Below, piece by piece: positions 34,343-43,042 of a stretch of DNA of 64,000 nt. This DNA is from an uncultured Atopobium sp. (GTDB taxonomy: Bacteria > Actinomycetota > Coriobacteriia > Coriobacteriales > Atopobiaceae): contig CAKAPG010000003.1 in NCBI GenBank assembly GCA_916715765.1, forward strand, positions 1 through 64,000. The letters run 5' to 3'. Position numbers and translations under genes: made by a program. Positions within the stretch are counted from its first letter, which is position 1. Each line of letters opens with the position of its first letter. The notes beneath the pieces were generated by a model. It made no database searches, was not told where the DNA came from, and was given only the letters and a program-made list of their open reading frames with translations.

Positions 34343-35704
34343 GTGGATTTGCTTGTGCTGTTAGTTTTGATTGCAGTCTCTATTCTACTGATTGTGATTC
34401 TTGTCACACTTTCCTCTAAGCTTTCGCAATTGAAGACCTTGCAAGAGCAAAATCAGTCAGCATCTTCAGAGCTTATGAGAAGTTCTCAAGAGTTGGACCG
34501 TCGTGTTACAGATAACATGGCAAATATGCATCAGCTTATGGATACAAAGCTTGAGCAGGTAAGAGAGGTAGTTGGTCAGAAGCTCACTACTACGCTGCAA
34601 GATCAGACAAAACAGACTGACCAGCGTATTGCTCAGCTTGACGCACGCTTTGATGCTTTTCAGCGCCGCGTTGATGAGAATATGACGGCAAATTCTAAGG
34701 CCTCAACCGAGCAGCTTGGTAAGGTTAGAGAGACTGTTGATAAGCAGCTCAGTGATATGCGTAAAGAGAATGAAGCAAAGCTTGAGCAAATGCGTCAGAC
34801 CGTTGATGAGAAGCTCCAGAAAACGCTTGATGAGCGTATGACTCAATCGTTTCAGCGCGTATCTACGCAACTTGAGCAAGTTCATCAAGGCCTGGGAGAA
34901 ATGCGCGGCCTTGCAGAGGGTGTTGGAGACTTAAAGAAAGTTCTCTCTGGCGTTAAGACTCGCGGAATTGTTGGAGAAATTCAGCTTGGCGCAATTCTAA
35001 GAGACATTCTTTCTCCAGAGCAATATGAAGAGAATGTTGCTACTGTTTCTGGCTCTACTGAGCGCGTGGAGTTTGCCGTTAAGTTGCCTGGAGAGTCAGG
35101 GGAGACCGTTTGGCTTCCTATTGATTCTAAGTTCCCTGGAGATACGTACGAGCACCTAGTAGATGCAATTAACGCAGGAAATGAAGAGGCGATTGCTGCC
35201 GCTAAAAAGGGTCTAGAGTCTCGAATTAAGGCAGAGGCAAAAGATATCTCTACAAAGTATATTGCCCCACCAGAGACAACTAACTTTGCTATTTTGTTCC
35301 TTCCTTTTGAGGGACTTTATGCAGAGGTAGTCAGTCAGACGGGTTTGCTTGAGCAGCTACAGAGAGAATATCGCGTTAATGTGTGTGGACCTTCCACTAT
35401 GGCAGCACTTCTTAACAGTCTTCAAATGGGATTTCAATCTGTTGCTATTCAGAAGCATGCAGACGAGATTCAAAAGGTACTCTCTGCGGTTAAGACAGAG
35501 TTTGAGACGTATCAGGCGCAGCTTGAGAAGGCTCAGAAACAGATTAGAACTGCAGAAACCACCATTGATAAGATTCTTACTACTAGAACAAAAGCTATGA
35601 ACCGCAAGCTCAGAGGTGTTACTGCATTAGAGAGCCTTGAAGATGCACAGAGTACTTTAGGTCTTGTTGAGGGAAGTGTAGAAGATCAAGAGGACGATGA
35701 ATAG
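34343..35704 (+). CDS. rmuC: RmuC-family protein
   Basis: A 453-residue protein with one N-terminal membrane segment (about 3-22), a long heptad-rich coiled coil (about 25-185) and the RmuC nuclease-like core (TRGIVGEIQLGAILRDILSP, LPIDSKFP, FLPFEGLYAEV, VCGPSTMAALLNSLQMGF). RmuC proteins limit recombination and inversion at short repeats. The start is GTG with GGGGAG upstream, 60 bp after htrA. Confidence 0.92.
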   Translation: MDLLVLLVLIAVSILLIVILVTLSSKLSQLKTLQEQNQSASSELMRSSQELDRRVTDNMANMHQLMDTKLEQVREVVGQKLTTTLQDQTKQTDQRIAQLDARFDAFQRRVDENMTANSKASTEQLGKVRETVDKQLSDMRKENEAKLEQMRQTVDEKLQKTLDERMTQSFQRVSTQLEQVHQGLGEMRGLAEGVGDLKKVLSGVKTRGIVGEIQLGAILRDILSPEQYEENVATVSGSTERVEFAVKLPGESGETVWLPIDSKFPGDTYEHLVDAINAGNEEAIAAAKKGLESRIKAEAKDISTKYIAPPETTNFAILFLPFEGLYAEVVSQTGLLEQLQREYRVNVCGPSTMAALLNSLQMGFQSVAIQKHADEIQKVLSAVKTEFETYQAQLEKAQKQIRTAETTIDKILTTRTKAMNRKLRGVTALESLEDAQSTLGLVEGSVEDQEDDE

Positions 35705-35747
35705 CACGTATTTTTGAGTGCTGAGTTTCTCTTTTATAGGTAGATAA

Positions 35748-35777
35748 AAAACGGCGGCTTAGGTCGCTGTTTTTTTG
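35748..35777 (+). terminator. Terminator of rmuC
   Basis: A small stem (ACGGCG / CGCTGT with one G-T pair) between an A-run and seven T residues, about 45 bp after rmuC. Confidence 0.6.
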
Positions 35778-35807
35778 TTGCATAAAAATACCGTATGGGG
35801 GTATACT
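35778..35807 (+). promoter_or_regulatory. csoR-copA promoter overlapped by a CsoR-type operator
   Basis: TTGCAT (35778-35783), 18 bp, TATACT (35802-35807). The spacer and -10 carry the near-palindrome ATACC-GTATGG-GGGTAT (35788-35804), which is of the CsoR-operator class. Copper-bound CsoR would release it. Confidence 0.75.
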
Positions 35808-35821
35808 GTTTACAGAAACTA

Positions 35822-35838
35822 ATACCCCCTTAGGGTAT
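35822..35838 (+). promoter_or_regulatory. Second CsoR-type operator
   Basis: ATACCC-CCTTA-GGGTAT is a 6-bp-arm palindrome just after the expected transcription start and 14 bp before the csoR start codon. Confidence 0.7.
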
Positions 35839-35852
35839 GTAAAGGAGGACAG

Positions 35853-36176
35853 ATGGCTCAGAAAGACGGCCAATCACAAAAGACATGCTGTCATTGTGAC
35901 CACAAGGCAACCCCTCGCTCAAGCGAACTTAAAAGTGGGGTTTCTCACCGTATTAACCGTGCAATCGGCCAGTTAAATGGCATTAAAACAATGATTGACG
36001 AGGATCGTTATTGCGGAGACATTCTTATTCAGCTTGCGGCAGTTGAGTCTGCGGTTAAGGCCGTCTCAAGAGAGGTAATGCAGGATCATCTGGAGTCTTG
36101 CGTAGTTGACCGCATCCAGTCGGGTGATACAGAAGTTATTGGTGAGGTTATGGACCTCTTTAAGCGTTTTATGTAA
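35853..36176 (+). CDS. csoR: Copper-sensing repressor CsoR
   Basis: A 107-residue all-helical repressor of the CsoR/RcnR family. Copper ligands follow the Cys-His-Cys pattern: Cys54 (RYCGDIL), His79 and Cys83 (QDHLESC). The N-terminal extension is unusual in carrying another Cys/His cluster (TCCHCDHK, residues 11-18), which may bind metal too. AAAGGAGG precedes the ATG. It represses its own operon with copA, 9 bp downstream, through the two operators upstream. Confidence 0.95.
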   Translation: MAQKDGQSQKTCCHCDHKATPRSSELKSGVSHRINRAIGQLNGIKTMIDEDRYCGDILIQLAAVESAVKAVSREVMQDHLESCVVDRIQSGDTEVIGEVMDLFKRFM

Positions 36177-36185
36177 GGTGGCGTT

Positions 36186-38789
36186 ATGGATCAGAAAGTT
36201 TTTGATGTACAAGGAATGACATGCGCAAGTTGTTCTGCGCACGTGGAGAAGGCAGCAAACTCTGTCTCTGGTGTCTCTGAGGCACGCGTTAATCTGCTTA
36301 AAAATTCTATGGAAGTTGATTATGACGGTAATCCAGATACCCTCAAGCAGATTTCTGACGCAGTAAGCAAAGCAGGCTATGAGGCAACACCTCGTAGCGA
36401 CAAAAAAGATTCTGCTGCAGCTACTAAGACAGACGCTACCGATGCTTCAGAAAAGGCGGTAAAGCAGAAGAGAGTCGAGCTTATTTCCTCAATGGCGTTT
36501 GCCATTCCACTGCTCTATCTTGCCATGGGTGAGATGATAGGAGCACCTGTTCCATCTGCTGTTTCTGGAATGAATGGCATGATGAACTTGGCTCTTACTG
36601 AGCTTTTGCTTTGCATTCCTATTCTCTTTATTTGTCGTCACTATTTTATTGGCGGATTCCGCGCGTTTTTGCATGGCTCGCCTAATATGGATTCGCTCAT
36701 TGCGCTGGGTTCAGCAGCGTCGTTTGCTTACAGTGTTGTTAGCCTGTACCAGATGGCAAATGCTTTTATTGCAGGAGATATTGCTGCAGCTCACCAAGCA
36801 ATGCACGGCATGTACTTTGAGACCGCAGGTGTGATTCTTGCTCTGATTTCCCTGGGCAAGTTCTTTGAGGCGCGCGCAAAGGGTCATACCACAGGCGCAA
36901 TTAGCGCACTTATGAACCTTGCTCCAAAGACGGCTATTCTCGTCAAAGACGGTATTGAGCAGGAAGTTCCTGCAGAGACCGTTATGGTGGGAGACGTTCT
37001 TGTGGTAAGGGCAGGTCAGTCGATTCCTGTTGATGGCCAGCTCATCGAAGGAGAAGGATCTGTCGATGAGTCCGCTATTACCGGAGAGCCCGTTCCTGTA
37101 AGTAAGACCGTTGGCGATTCCGTGACAGGCGCAACGATATCTACCGGCGGCTGGTTTAAGATGCGCGCTACCGCTGTTGGCGATGACACTACCCTTGCAG
37201 GCATCATTCGCCTGGTTGATGAGGCAACAAGCTCCAAAGCACCTATTGAGCGTCTTGCTGACAGCATTGCTGGCATCTTTGTACCCGTTGTTATTGGAAT
37301 TGCGCTGGTCACGTTTGCGGCATGGTTTGTCTTTGTGGCACCTGGTAACTTTGCGGTTGCTCTCTCGCACGCTGTTGCTGTTCTGGTTATTTCCTGCCCT
37401 TGCGCACTTGGTCTGGCAACGCCTACCGCCATTATGGTGGGTACCGGCCTGGGCGCTTCAAATGGCATTTTGGTCAAGTCCGCCGAGGCGCTTGAGGGTG
37501 CGGTTAGAGCAACCGTGGTTGTTCTTGATAAGACGGGAACGCTCACTGAGGGTAAGCCAAGCGTAACTGATGTTCTTTGTGCAGATAGTACCTCCGAGGA
37601 TCAGCTGCTTGAGTACGCATATGCGCTTGAGCAAAAGAGCGAGCATCCACTTGCGCAGGCTATTGTTACGTATGCTCAAGAGAAGCTTGGAGAGTCTGCA
37701 GGCAGCTCTCTTGATGTACAGGAGTTCTCACAGGTTGCTGGTGGTGGCCTCATAGCAACGGTTGGCGAGAAACGCCTTGTAGCAGGAAACGCTCGTCTTA
37801 TGGAGCAGGAGGGTATCAGCACACAAGAGCTGACTTCCCAGGCTCAGCAGCTAGCTGAACAGGCAAAAACACCGCTGTACTTTGCGCTTGAGGGTAAGCT
37901 TCTTGGTGTTATTGCTGTAGCCGACAAGGTTAAGCAGACCAGTGCGTCTACCATTGCTCGTCTTCGTGCTATGGGTGTTAAGTCTGTCATGCTTACCGGA
38001 GATCAGGCAACAACGGCAAACGTCATTGGTAAGGAGCTTGGCGTTGACCAGGTTATTTCTGACGTCTTGCCAAGCCAAAAAGAATCCTACATTAGGCAGT
38101 TCCAGGATGCTGGAGAAAACGTTGTCATGGTTGGCGATGGCATCAACGATGCTCCAGCGCTTGCGCGAGCAAACGTGGGAATTGCAATTGGTGCAGGTAC
38201 CGATGTTGCTATTGAGTCCGCTGACATTGTCTTGATGAAGTCTGATCCAGCTGATGTTGCAACTTCAATTGAGCTTTCTCGTGCCACTATGACCAACATC
38301 AAAGAAAACCTGTTCTGGGCGCTGTTCTATAACACCATTTGTATCCCTGTAGCTATGGGCCTGTTGTATCCATTTGGCATTTCGCTGAACCCTATGATTG
38401 GTGCAGCCGCCATGGGCTTCTCGTCAGTCTTTGTTGTATGCAATGCACTGCGCCTGCGTACCTGGAAGCCAAAGAATACCAGCTCAGCAACTCGCCAAGA
38501 CGCTCATGACACAAAACCAGTCATTGACGTTCAATCTAAGTCCACAAACGACGCATCCGCGTCACAGAAGGAGGAATCTTATATGGAGAAGAAACTAAAC
38601 GTAGAGGGCATGTCTTGCCAGCACTGTGTTGCACACGTCACACAGGCTCTTGAGGCTGTCGAGGGTGTTTCTAAGGCAACCGTTTCACTTGACGAGAAGA
38701 GCGCTGTAGTTGAGCTATCTTCTGATGTCGCTGATAGCGCATTGGTTGATGCTGTTGTTCAGGCTGGATATGAGGCTACTATTGCCTAA
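36186..38789 (+). CDS. copA: Copper-exporting P-type ATPase with N- and C-terminal metal-binding domains
   Basis: P1B-type ATPase of 867 residues that pumps Cu(I) out of the cell. In order: an HMA domain with Cys13/Cys16 (GMTCASC), six to eight membrane helices, the CPC motif in VISCPCALGLATPTA, phosphorylation site DKTGTLTEG, His-Pro motif KSEHPLAQAI and GDGINDAPALA. The ATPase is followed by a linker and a complete second HMA domain at the C-terminus (GMSCQHC), where most CopA proteins end. This domain has its own SD and ATG (38583), so it may also be made alone. The 3' end overlaps the convergent add gene by 11 bp. Confidence 0.95.
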   Translation: MDQKVFDVQGMTCASCSAHVEKAANSVSGVSEARVNLLKNSMEVDYDGNPDTLKQISDAVSKAGYEATPRSDKKDSAAATKTDATDASEKAVKQKRVELISSMAFAIPLLYLAMGEMIGAPVPSAVSGMNGMMNLALTELLLCIPILFICRHYFIGGFRAFLHGSPNMDSLIALGSAASFAYSVVSLYQMANAFIAGDIAAAHQAMHGMYFETAGVILALISLGKFFEARAKGHTTGAISALMNLAPKTAILVKDGIEQEVPAETVMVGDVLVVRAGQSIPVDGQLIEGEGSVDESAITGEPVPVSKTVGDSVTGATISTGGWFKMRATAVGDDTTLAGIIRLVDEATSSKAPIERLADSIAGIFVPVVIGIALVTFAAWFVFVAPGNFAVALSHAVAVLVISCPCALGLATPTAIMVGTGLGASNGILVKSAEALEGAVRATVVVLDKTGTLTEGKPSVTDVLCADSTSEDQLLEYAYALEQKSEHPLAQAIVTYAQEKLGESAGSSLDVQEFSQVAGGGLIATVGEKRLVAGNARLMEQEGISTQELTSQAQQLAEQAKTPLYFALEGKLLGVIAVADKVKQTSASTIARLRAMGVKSVMLTGDQATTANVIGKELGVDQVISDVLPSQKESYIRQFQDAGENVVMVGDGINDAPALARANVGIAIGAGTDVAIESADIVLMKSDPADVATSIELSRATMTNIKENLFWALFYNTICIPVAMGLLYPFGISLNPMIGAAAMGFSSVFVVCNALRLRTWKPKNTSSATRQDAHDTKPVIDVQSKSTNDASASQKEESYMEKKLNVEGMSCQHCVAHVTQALEAVEGVSKATVSLDEKSAVVELSSDVADSALVDAVVQAGYEATIA
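38583..38789 (+). CDS. Putative internal start making a CopZ-like copper chaperone
   Basis: Within copA, AAGGAGG (38568-38574) lies 8 nt before ATG 38583 (Met800 of CopA). The frame from there encodes exactly one HMA domain of 68 residues (GMSCQHC copper site, then the usual beta-alpha-beta ending AGYEATIA), the size of free CopZ. Either it is a copZ gene fused to copA through loss of the stop codon, or one gene makes both a tethered and a free chaperone. The signal is as good as any SD in the window; independent expression is inference. Confidence 0.55.
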   Translation: MEKKLNVEGMSCQHCVAHVTQALEAVEGVSKATVSLDEKSAVVELSSDVADSALVDAVVQAGYEATIA

Positions 38790-39777
38790 GGTGGGCAAGT
38801 AGACGGTCCTTCTCGCTAGAATCACTAAATACCGCACGTGCAGCATTTTCAGCAAGCTCACGTGCGGTATTTTTGTCTAGACCGCAGTGCTGCTGCAGAA
38901 GCTCAAACTCGCGCAAGAGGGTAATGTTGGAGACAGTCATGTTGTCCGTGTTGATAGTAACTGTCAGACCAGCATCAAGCAGTTGCTCAAGCGGGAAGCA
39001 CTCAATTGACTCAAAGATGCGCGTCTGAACGTTGCTGGTAGGGCAAATCTCAAGGGCAACATTTGCAGCTTTGAGGTCCTGGATAACGCTTTTGTCTTCC
39101 AAGGATCGAACGCCGTGGCCGATACGTTGTGCGCCAAGTCGAAGCGCAGCCTTGATGCTTTCTGGACCAGCAGCTTCTCCCGCGTGGATAGTAAAAGGAA
39201 CGTCTTTTCTTTGTGCTTCAGCAAAAAGTGACGAGAAATTCTCTGTGGCAAAGAGCGCTTCTGCTCCTGCTAAGTCTGCTGCTACGACGCCATTTCCAAG
39301 GTATGCTGCCGCTAGATCAATCGACTCTTCATTTTTGTGCTTAAGCTCTTCACCTGTGCCACGCATAGCGCAAATAAGGTATGCCGTGTGGAGCGCTGAC
39401 TGTGGATGCTCTGCATAAAAGTCAGCTCTACCAGCAAGAGCAGCCTCAAGAACTTCTTGCTGAGAAAGACCTCCTGCAGTAAGACTTCCTGGTGCAAAGC
39501 GGGGTTCAGCGTAGAGAATGCCCTCTGCGTCAAGCTGCTCATGGAATGCCTTTGCAACTGCGCGAATGCCTTGTGCTGACTGCATAAGCTTGAGAGGCAG
39601 CTCAAATGTTGCAAGATACTGGTTAAGATCCTGGCAATGATCTGGGACTTGCATCTTTTCTTGAAGTTCGGCTAAAGAGAAATCAAGTCCTGCTTCTGCT
39701 GCAAGTTGGGCTGCGGCAGGAAGGGGGATTGATCCATCAAGATGGACATGCAAATCGATAAGAGCACAGGAGCTCAT
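38779..39777 (-). CDS. add: Adenosine deaminase
   Basis: Zinc amidohydrolase (332 aa) converting adenosine or deoxyadenosine to inosine. Metal and catalytic motifs are LHVHLDGS near the N-terminus, TIHAGEAAGP, GHGVRSLED and INTDNMTVS. The last has Asn-Met where many members have Asp-Pro, as in some actinobacterial enzymes. It is a minus-strand gene, convergent with and overlapping the copA 3' end by 11 bp. It belongs to purine salvage. Confidence 0.9.
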   Translation of the reverse strand: MSSCALIDLHVHLDGSIPLPAAAQLAAEAGLDFSLAELQEKMQVPDHCQDLNQYLATFELPLKLMQSAQGIRAVAKAFHEQLDAEGILYAEPRFAPGSLTAGGLSQQEVLEAALAGRADFYAEHPQSALHTAYLICAMRGTGEELKHKNEESIDLAAAYLGNGVVAADLAGAEALFATENFSSLFAEAQRKDVPFTIHAGEAAGPESIKAALRLGAQRIGHGVRSLEDKSVIQDLKAANVALEICPTSNVQTRIFESIECFPLEQLLDAGLTVTINTDNMTVSNITLLREFELLQQHCGLDKNTARELAENAARAVFSDSSEKDRLLAHLRQ

Positions 39778-39822
39778 AGCGCCTCCTACAAGAAACGTAT
39801 GCTATGGCGCAAAGAGCGCAAA

Positions 39823-40857
39823 CTAGATAGCTACATCATACGGTAGGGAAGTGGCATTTTCCAAATCGTTTGCAAGTTTTTCAAACTGGTACCCATTGAC
39901 ACGCTCAAGCAGGCGTACCTCATCAGGCAAAACGTCATAGTGAATCTGCGAGCAAATAGCACAGGCAATAGATCCAATGGTGTCTGTATCTCCGCCCATC
40001 TCCGCGGCTATTCTCGCCGCTCTAGAGACTTTTCCTTGGGAGAGCTTTACCACTGCAAGAACTGCAGGGATGGTCTCTATGGTTTCATAACCACAGCCAC
40101 AGTAGTCGTAGATGTCTCTTGAAGCGGCTAGGGGAGCCTCAAGGTTTTTGGCACCCTCGCAGAATTCCAATGCCATGATGCACTTTTGATACATGCTAGG
40201 CATAGGCATTTGTGTACCAATTTTTGTGTAGAGAGCTCGGTGTCCATAGCTTAAAGCAGTTTCAAGCGCGTCTTCCACCGTAAACGAGTTTTCAGAAAGA
40301 CCTCTGCTTATGGCGGCAACAATCATTGCTGCGCCCATGATAGCTACGTTGGTTCCGTGCGTGGGAAGCGCAAGTTCAGTAACGCTGTTAATGAGCGCAT
40401 GTTTGTCTTTCCAGCTCACAATTGAAGCCATCGGCGCGCATTTCATGGCACATCCGTTAGTGGTTCCAAGGCGACCACACGTTTTAAGCGAGTGGCCAGA
40501 AAGTCGATTAGCTAACGCAGCTCTTGTAGAAGGGCCAACTACCTGAGCAGCGTTTGGCTCTGTTGCCACATAATTTTCTAGGGCATCAAAGTAGCGGGAT
40601 TGGTTAAAAACTCCCTGGTTATCAATGATGTTTTTAGTCAAAATGATTGCATTTGCTGTGTCATCTGTTGTCTGACCTGCGGTAAAAGGTCTTCCAAAAA
40701 AGTTATTTTTAGGTGGATTTGAAAGACTTTGAACTCCATCAGGAAATGCAAAATCAATTTGGTGTGGTGACATCATCTCTGTTGGCATGCCATAAGCGTC
40801 GCCATAGGCAAGGGCCGTAAGCATCCTATAGAGTTTGATTTTTCTTGCCGTATTCAT
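39823..40857 (-). CDS. ADP-ribosylglycohydrolase family protein
   Basis: A DraG/ARH-type hydrolase of 344 residues. The magnesium-binding signatures are ALAYGDAYGMPTE, AGQTTDDTANA and AEMGGDTDTIGS. The family removes ADP-ribose from proteins or nucleic acids, or cleaves related ribosides; no ADP-ribosyltransferase is next to it. The ATG at 40857 follows the stop of a 31-codon ORF by one base (TAAcATG), and its own SD is weak, so translation is probably coupled. A GTG at 40866 is an alternative start. Confidence 0.85.
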   Translation of the reverse strand: MNTARKIKLYRMLTALAYGDAYGMPTEMMSPHQIDFAFPDGVQSLSNPPKNNFFGRPFTAGQTTDDTANAIILTKNIIDNQGVFNQSRYFDALENYVATEPNAAQVVGPSTRAALANRLSGHSLKTCGRLGTTNGCAMKCAPMASIVSWKDKHALINSVTELALPTHGTNVAIMGAAMIVAAISRGLSENSFTVEDALETALSYGHRALYTKIGTQMPMPSMYQKCIMALEFCEGAKNLEAPLAASRDIYDYCGCGYETIETIPAVLAVVKLSQGKVSRAARIAAEMGGDTDTIGSIACAICSQIHYDVLPDEVRLLERVNGYQFEKLANDLENATSLPYDVAI

Positions 40858-40858
40858 G

Positions 40859-40954
40859 TTACTCACGCTTCTTTATGTCAGAAGAACGTGATGTTTTGGC
40901 TCTGCAGAGACTATTTTTACCTGCAGAGATAAGCCTCTCATAGCAGCATGCCAT
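40859..40954 (-). CDS. Coupled leader ORF of 31 codons
   Basis: ATG 40954 is preceded by GAGGGGAG at 5 nt, one of the better SDs in the region. The ORF encodes a basic Cys/Ser/Lys peptide (starting MACCYERLIS, ending SDIKKRE) and stops one base before the ADP-ribosylglycohydrolase ATG. No family is recognised. It may be a regulatory leader peptide or just a coupling device. The DNA inside contains two CTCTGCAG words about 11 nt apart that could fold. Confidence 0.5.
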   Translation of the reverse strand: MACCYERLISAGKNSLCRAKTSRSSDIKKRE

Positions 40955-41291
40955 GATTGCTCCCCTCAATTAGATATTCTCTGTCTTTGCAGGTTTTTTC
41001 TTTACTGTGCCGTAAGGAATGCCTCACTCCTTAGATCCTTACTTTCCCAGCTTGTAGTCGCAATACAAGCTAGATGGCTCAGACAGAAAATATCTCCCCC
41101 AAGTATGTTTAAAGATATCAAATATTTAAGTATTACTACAGGGGGTAAGGCGTATTAATCGGTAGGCGGTAGCTGAAGAGAGTTTAGAGGTTTTGTGCTC
41201 ACAATAGTGACTACATGCTGTCTTATATTCTCTCTAACGCACTGAGCCATTGCTGGGTAAAATGGTTTGTAGCAATCTGAAAGGAATGGAC
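40955..41291. other. Divergent intergenic region with several inverted repeats
   Basis: About 337 bp without a gene. It holds a perfect 8-bp inverted repeat AGCTTGTA-N7-TACAAGCT (41049-41071) and TAAGGA/TCCTTA arms around 41014-41035, both within the presumed leader of the minus-strand leader ORF. On the plus strand GGGTAAAAT (41255-41263) is an extended -10 for the next gene. No known riboswitch was recognised. Confidence 0.5.
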
Positions 41292-42254
41292 ATGCCCGCA
41301 ATTTTGACTCATGACTTCTTTGGCAAGGATGCCTTTGATATAGCTGCAGGCAAACTTGGTTTTTCTACGATGGAAGAGCGAGAAGCTTTTCTGTTGGGCA
41401 ACCAAGGTCCAGATCCGCTGTTTTATTTAGCGGCAGATCCGCTGCTGCATCGCTACGCTAAATATGCGTCAATCATGCATAAAGAAAAAACACCCGAGCT
41501 TCTTCTTTCTATGCGAGACGCAATTGCGCCTCTGCCGCTTAAAGACGTTGCGGTTGCTCGCGCCTATATTGCGGGATTTCTCTGCCACTATATGCTAGAT
41601 TCCACTGCTCATCCTTTTGTCTATTACTGGCAAAACATGCTTACCTCTCAAGGCGTAGAGGGCTTGGATGAATCTGCTAAAAATCAAGTACATGCAGAGA
41701 TCGAGAAGGACCTTGATGAGGCAATTCTTTACGCCCATCTTGGTAAAACGGTAGCTACCTATAGGCCTTATAGCGAGGTTTTGAAGGCATCGCTGCATAC
41801 GCTTTACGTTTTGGATAGGGTGTTTTTCTTTGCGTTGCTATGGACGTATGAAAAACCTACCGATACCAGGATTTTCTCGTCAGCTGCTGTTGATTTTAGG
41901 ATTATCCAGCATCTAGCGTATTCGCCGACAGGTAAGAAGAGAAAGCTACTTGGTCATCTTGAGCGTACCTTTGGTACAAATAGGTTCTCTTTGATTGAGG
42001 CGCTCTCTCACGGGGCAAGAGAATCTTCTGATTCTGATTTTGATAACAGAGCGGGAAATGAGTGGACTGATCCTTTTACGGGAGAGGTGCGCAAAGAGAG
42101 CTTCTGGGATTTGTATGACCATGCGCTGGCAAATGTGCCGTATGCACTTGACGTTTTCTTCTCGCCAGACTTTAATCTTGATACTGCAAAAGAGCTTACA
42201 CAAAATCTGAACTTTGATGGTCAGACACTTGCAGGTGAAGGTTCGACAGAATAG
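41292..42254 (+). CDS. Zinc-dependent phospholipase C family protein
   Basis: A 320-residue protein of the zinc-dependent phospholipase C fold. Typical segments are LTHDFFGKDAF at the N-terminus, LGNQGPDPLFY and YIAGFLCHYMLDSTAHPF with metal His/Asp residues. No signal peptide is seen, so it is probably cytoplasmic, unlike classical toxins of this fold; such intracellular members are common in Firmicutes and Coriobacteria and have no proven substrate. AAAGGA precedes the ATG. It is followed at 6 bp by a metallophosphoesterase gene. Confidence 0.82.
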   Translation: MPAILTHDFFGKDAFDIAAGKLGFSTMEEREAFLLGNQGPDPLFYLAADPLLHRYAKYASIMHKEKTPELLLSMRDAIAPLPLKDVAVARAYIAGFLCHYMLDSTAHPFVYYWQNMLTSQGVEGLDESAKNQVHAEIEKDLDEAILYAHLGKTVATYRPYSEVLKASLHTLYVLDRVFFFALLWTYEKPTDTRIFSSAAVDFRIIQHLAYSPTGKKRKLLGHLERTFGTNRFSLIEALSHGARESSDSDFDNRAGNEWTDPFTGEVRKESFWDLYDHALANVPYALDVFFSPDFNLDTAKELTQNLNFDGQTLAGEGSTE

Positions 42255-42260
42255 GTTTTT

Positions 42261-43040
42261 GTGGCAACGTACGTTTTTTCTGATATTCACGGCCATGTGG
42301 AGCCGCTGAGGCGTGCTCTGGAGCGTATTAATCCAACCGAGTCAGACGTGTTTTATTGTCTTGGCGACATGATTGACCGTGGTCCTAGCTCGCTTGCCAC
42401 TATTAAGACAATTCGCGCGCTTCCTAACTGCACCGTTTTAATGGGCAATCATGAGCAACTAGCGCTGCAAGCGTTGGACCCAGAGGCAGATATTGAAGCT
42501 CAGTTTATGTGGCAGATTAACGGGGGAGACGCAACGCTTGCTGAGCTCAAGATGCTTTCTGAAGAAGAATATGGTGAGCTGATTGCCTGGTTGCAGGCGC
42601 TTCCCTTGTACGCCACAGTTGAGGTCCAAGGTAGGGACTTTGTGCTGGTACATGCTGGCGTAAAGTCTAATGGCGTTCCCTTGCCAACCCTCTGGGATAA
42701 GGCTTCTTTGGAGCAGTATTTAAGCAAGCAGTCTGAAAACGATTTGCTGTGGATTCGTGAAGAGTTTTGGCAATATCCAACAGATTTCCGCACGTCAGAT
42801 GAGTCGTACCCTATTGTTATTTGCGGCCATACACCTACGCCTTTGTTAGCAAGCTTTGGTGCAAAAAACTTAAATCGAAGTGCTACAACTGAGGATGGTC
42901 TAGCACAGTGGGTCCAGTCGGATGGCGACAAGTGGGGAATCGATACAGGTACTACGGGCGGAGCTGGCTACGGTCAGGTAACCGTAGTGCGCCTTGACGA
43001 TCTGCAAGAGTTTGTTGAGCCGCTGCAAGAAGGCGAGTAG
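42261..43040 (+). CDS. Calcineurin-like metallophosphoesterase
   Basis: A 259-residue dinuclear-metal phosphoesterase with the full signature: SDIHGH, GDMIDRG, MGNHEQL, VLVHAGV and ICGHTPT. It is close to the PrpE/ApaH-like group, which acts on phosphoproteins or dinucleoside polyphosphates; which one applies is not clear. The start is GTG at 42261, with only a weak SD. It lies in a plus-strand run between the phospholipase-like and glycosylase genes, with gaps of 6 and 2 bp. Confidence 0.88.
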   Translation: MATYVFSDIHGHVEPLRRALERINPTESDVFYCLGDMIDRGPSSLATIKTIRALPNCTVLMGNHEQLALQALDPEADIEAQFMWQINGGDATLAELKMLSEEEYGELIAWLQALPLYATVEVQGRDFVLVHAGVKSNGVPLPTLWDKASLEQYLSKQSENDLLWIREEFWQYPTDFRTSDESYPIVICGHTPTPLLASFGAKNLNRSATTEDGLAQWVQSDGDKWGIDTGTTGGAGYGQVTVVRLDDLQEFVEPLQEGE

Positions 43041-43042
43041 TT

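Noticed and set aside
35778..35838. Metal-repressor sites as a mobile-element end
   Set aside because: The palindromes match the CsoR operator class and sit exactly at the csoR promoter.
41049..41071. tRNA-like stem-loop AGCTTGTA/TACAAGCT
   Set aside because: No acceptor stem, T-loop consensus or cloverleaf around it.
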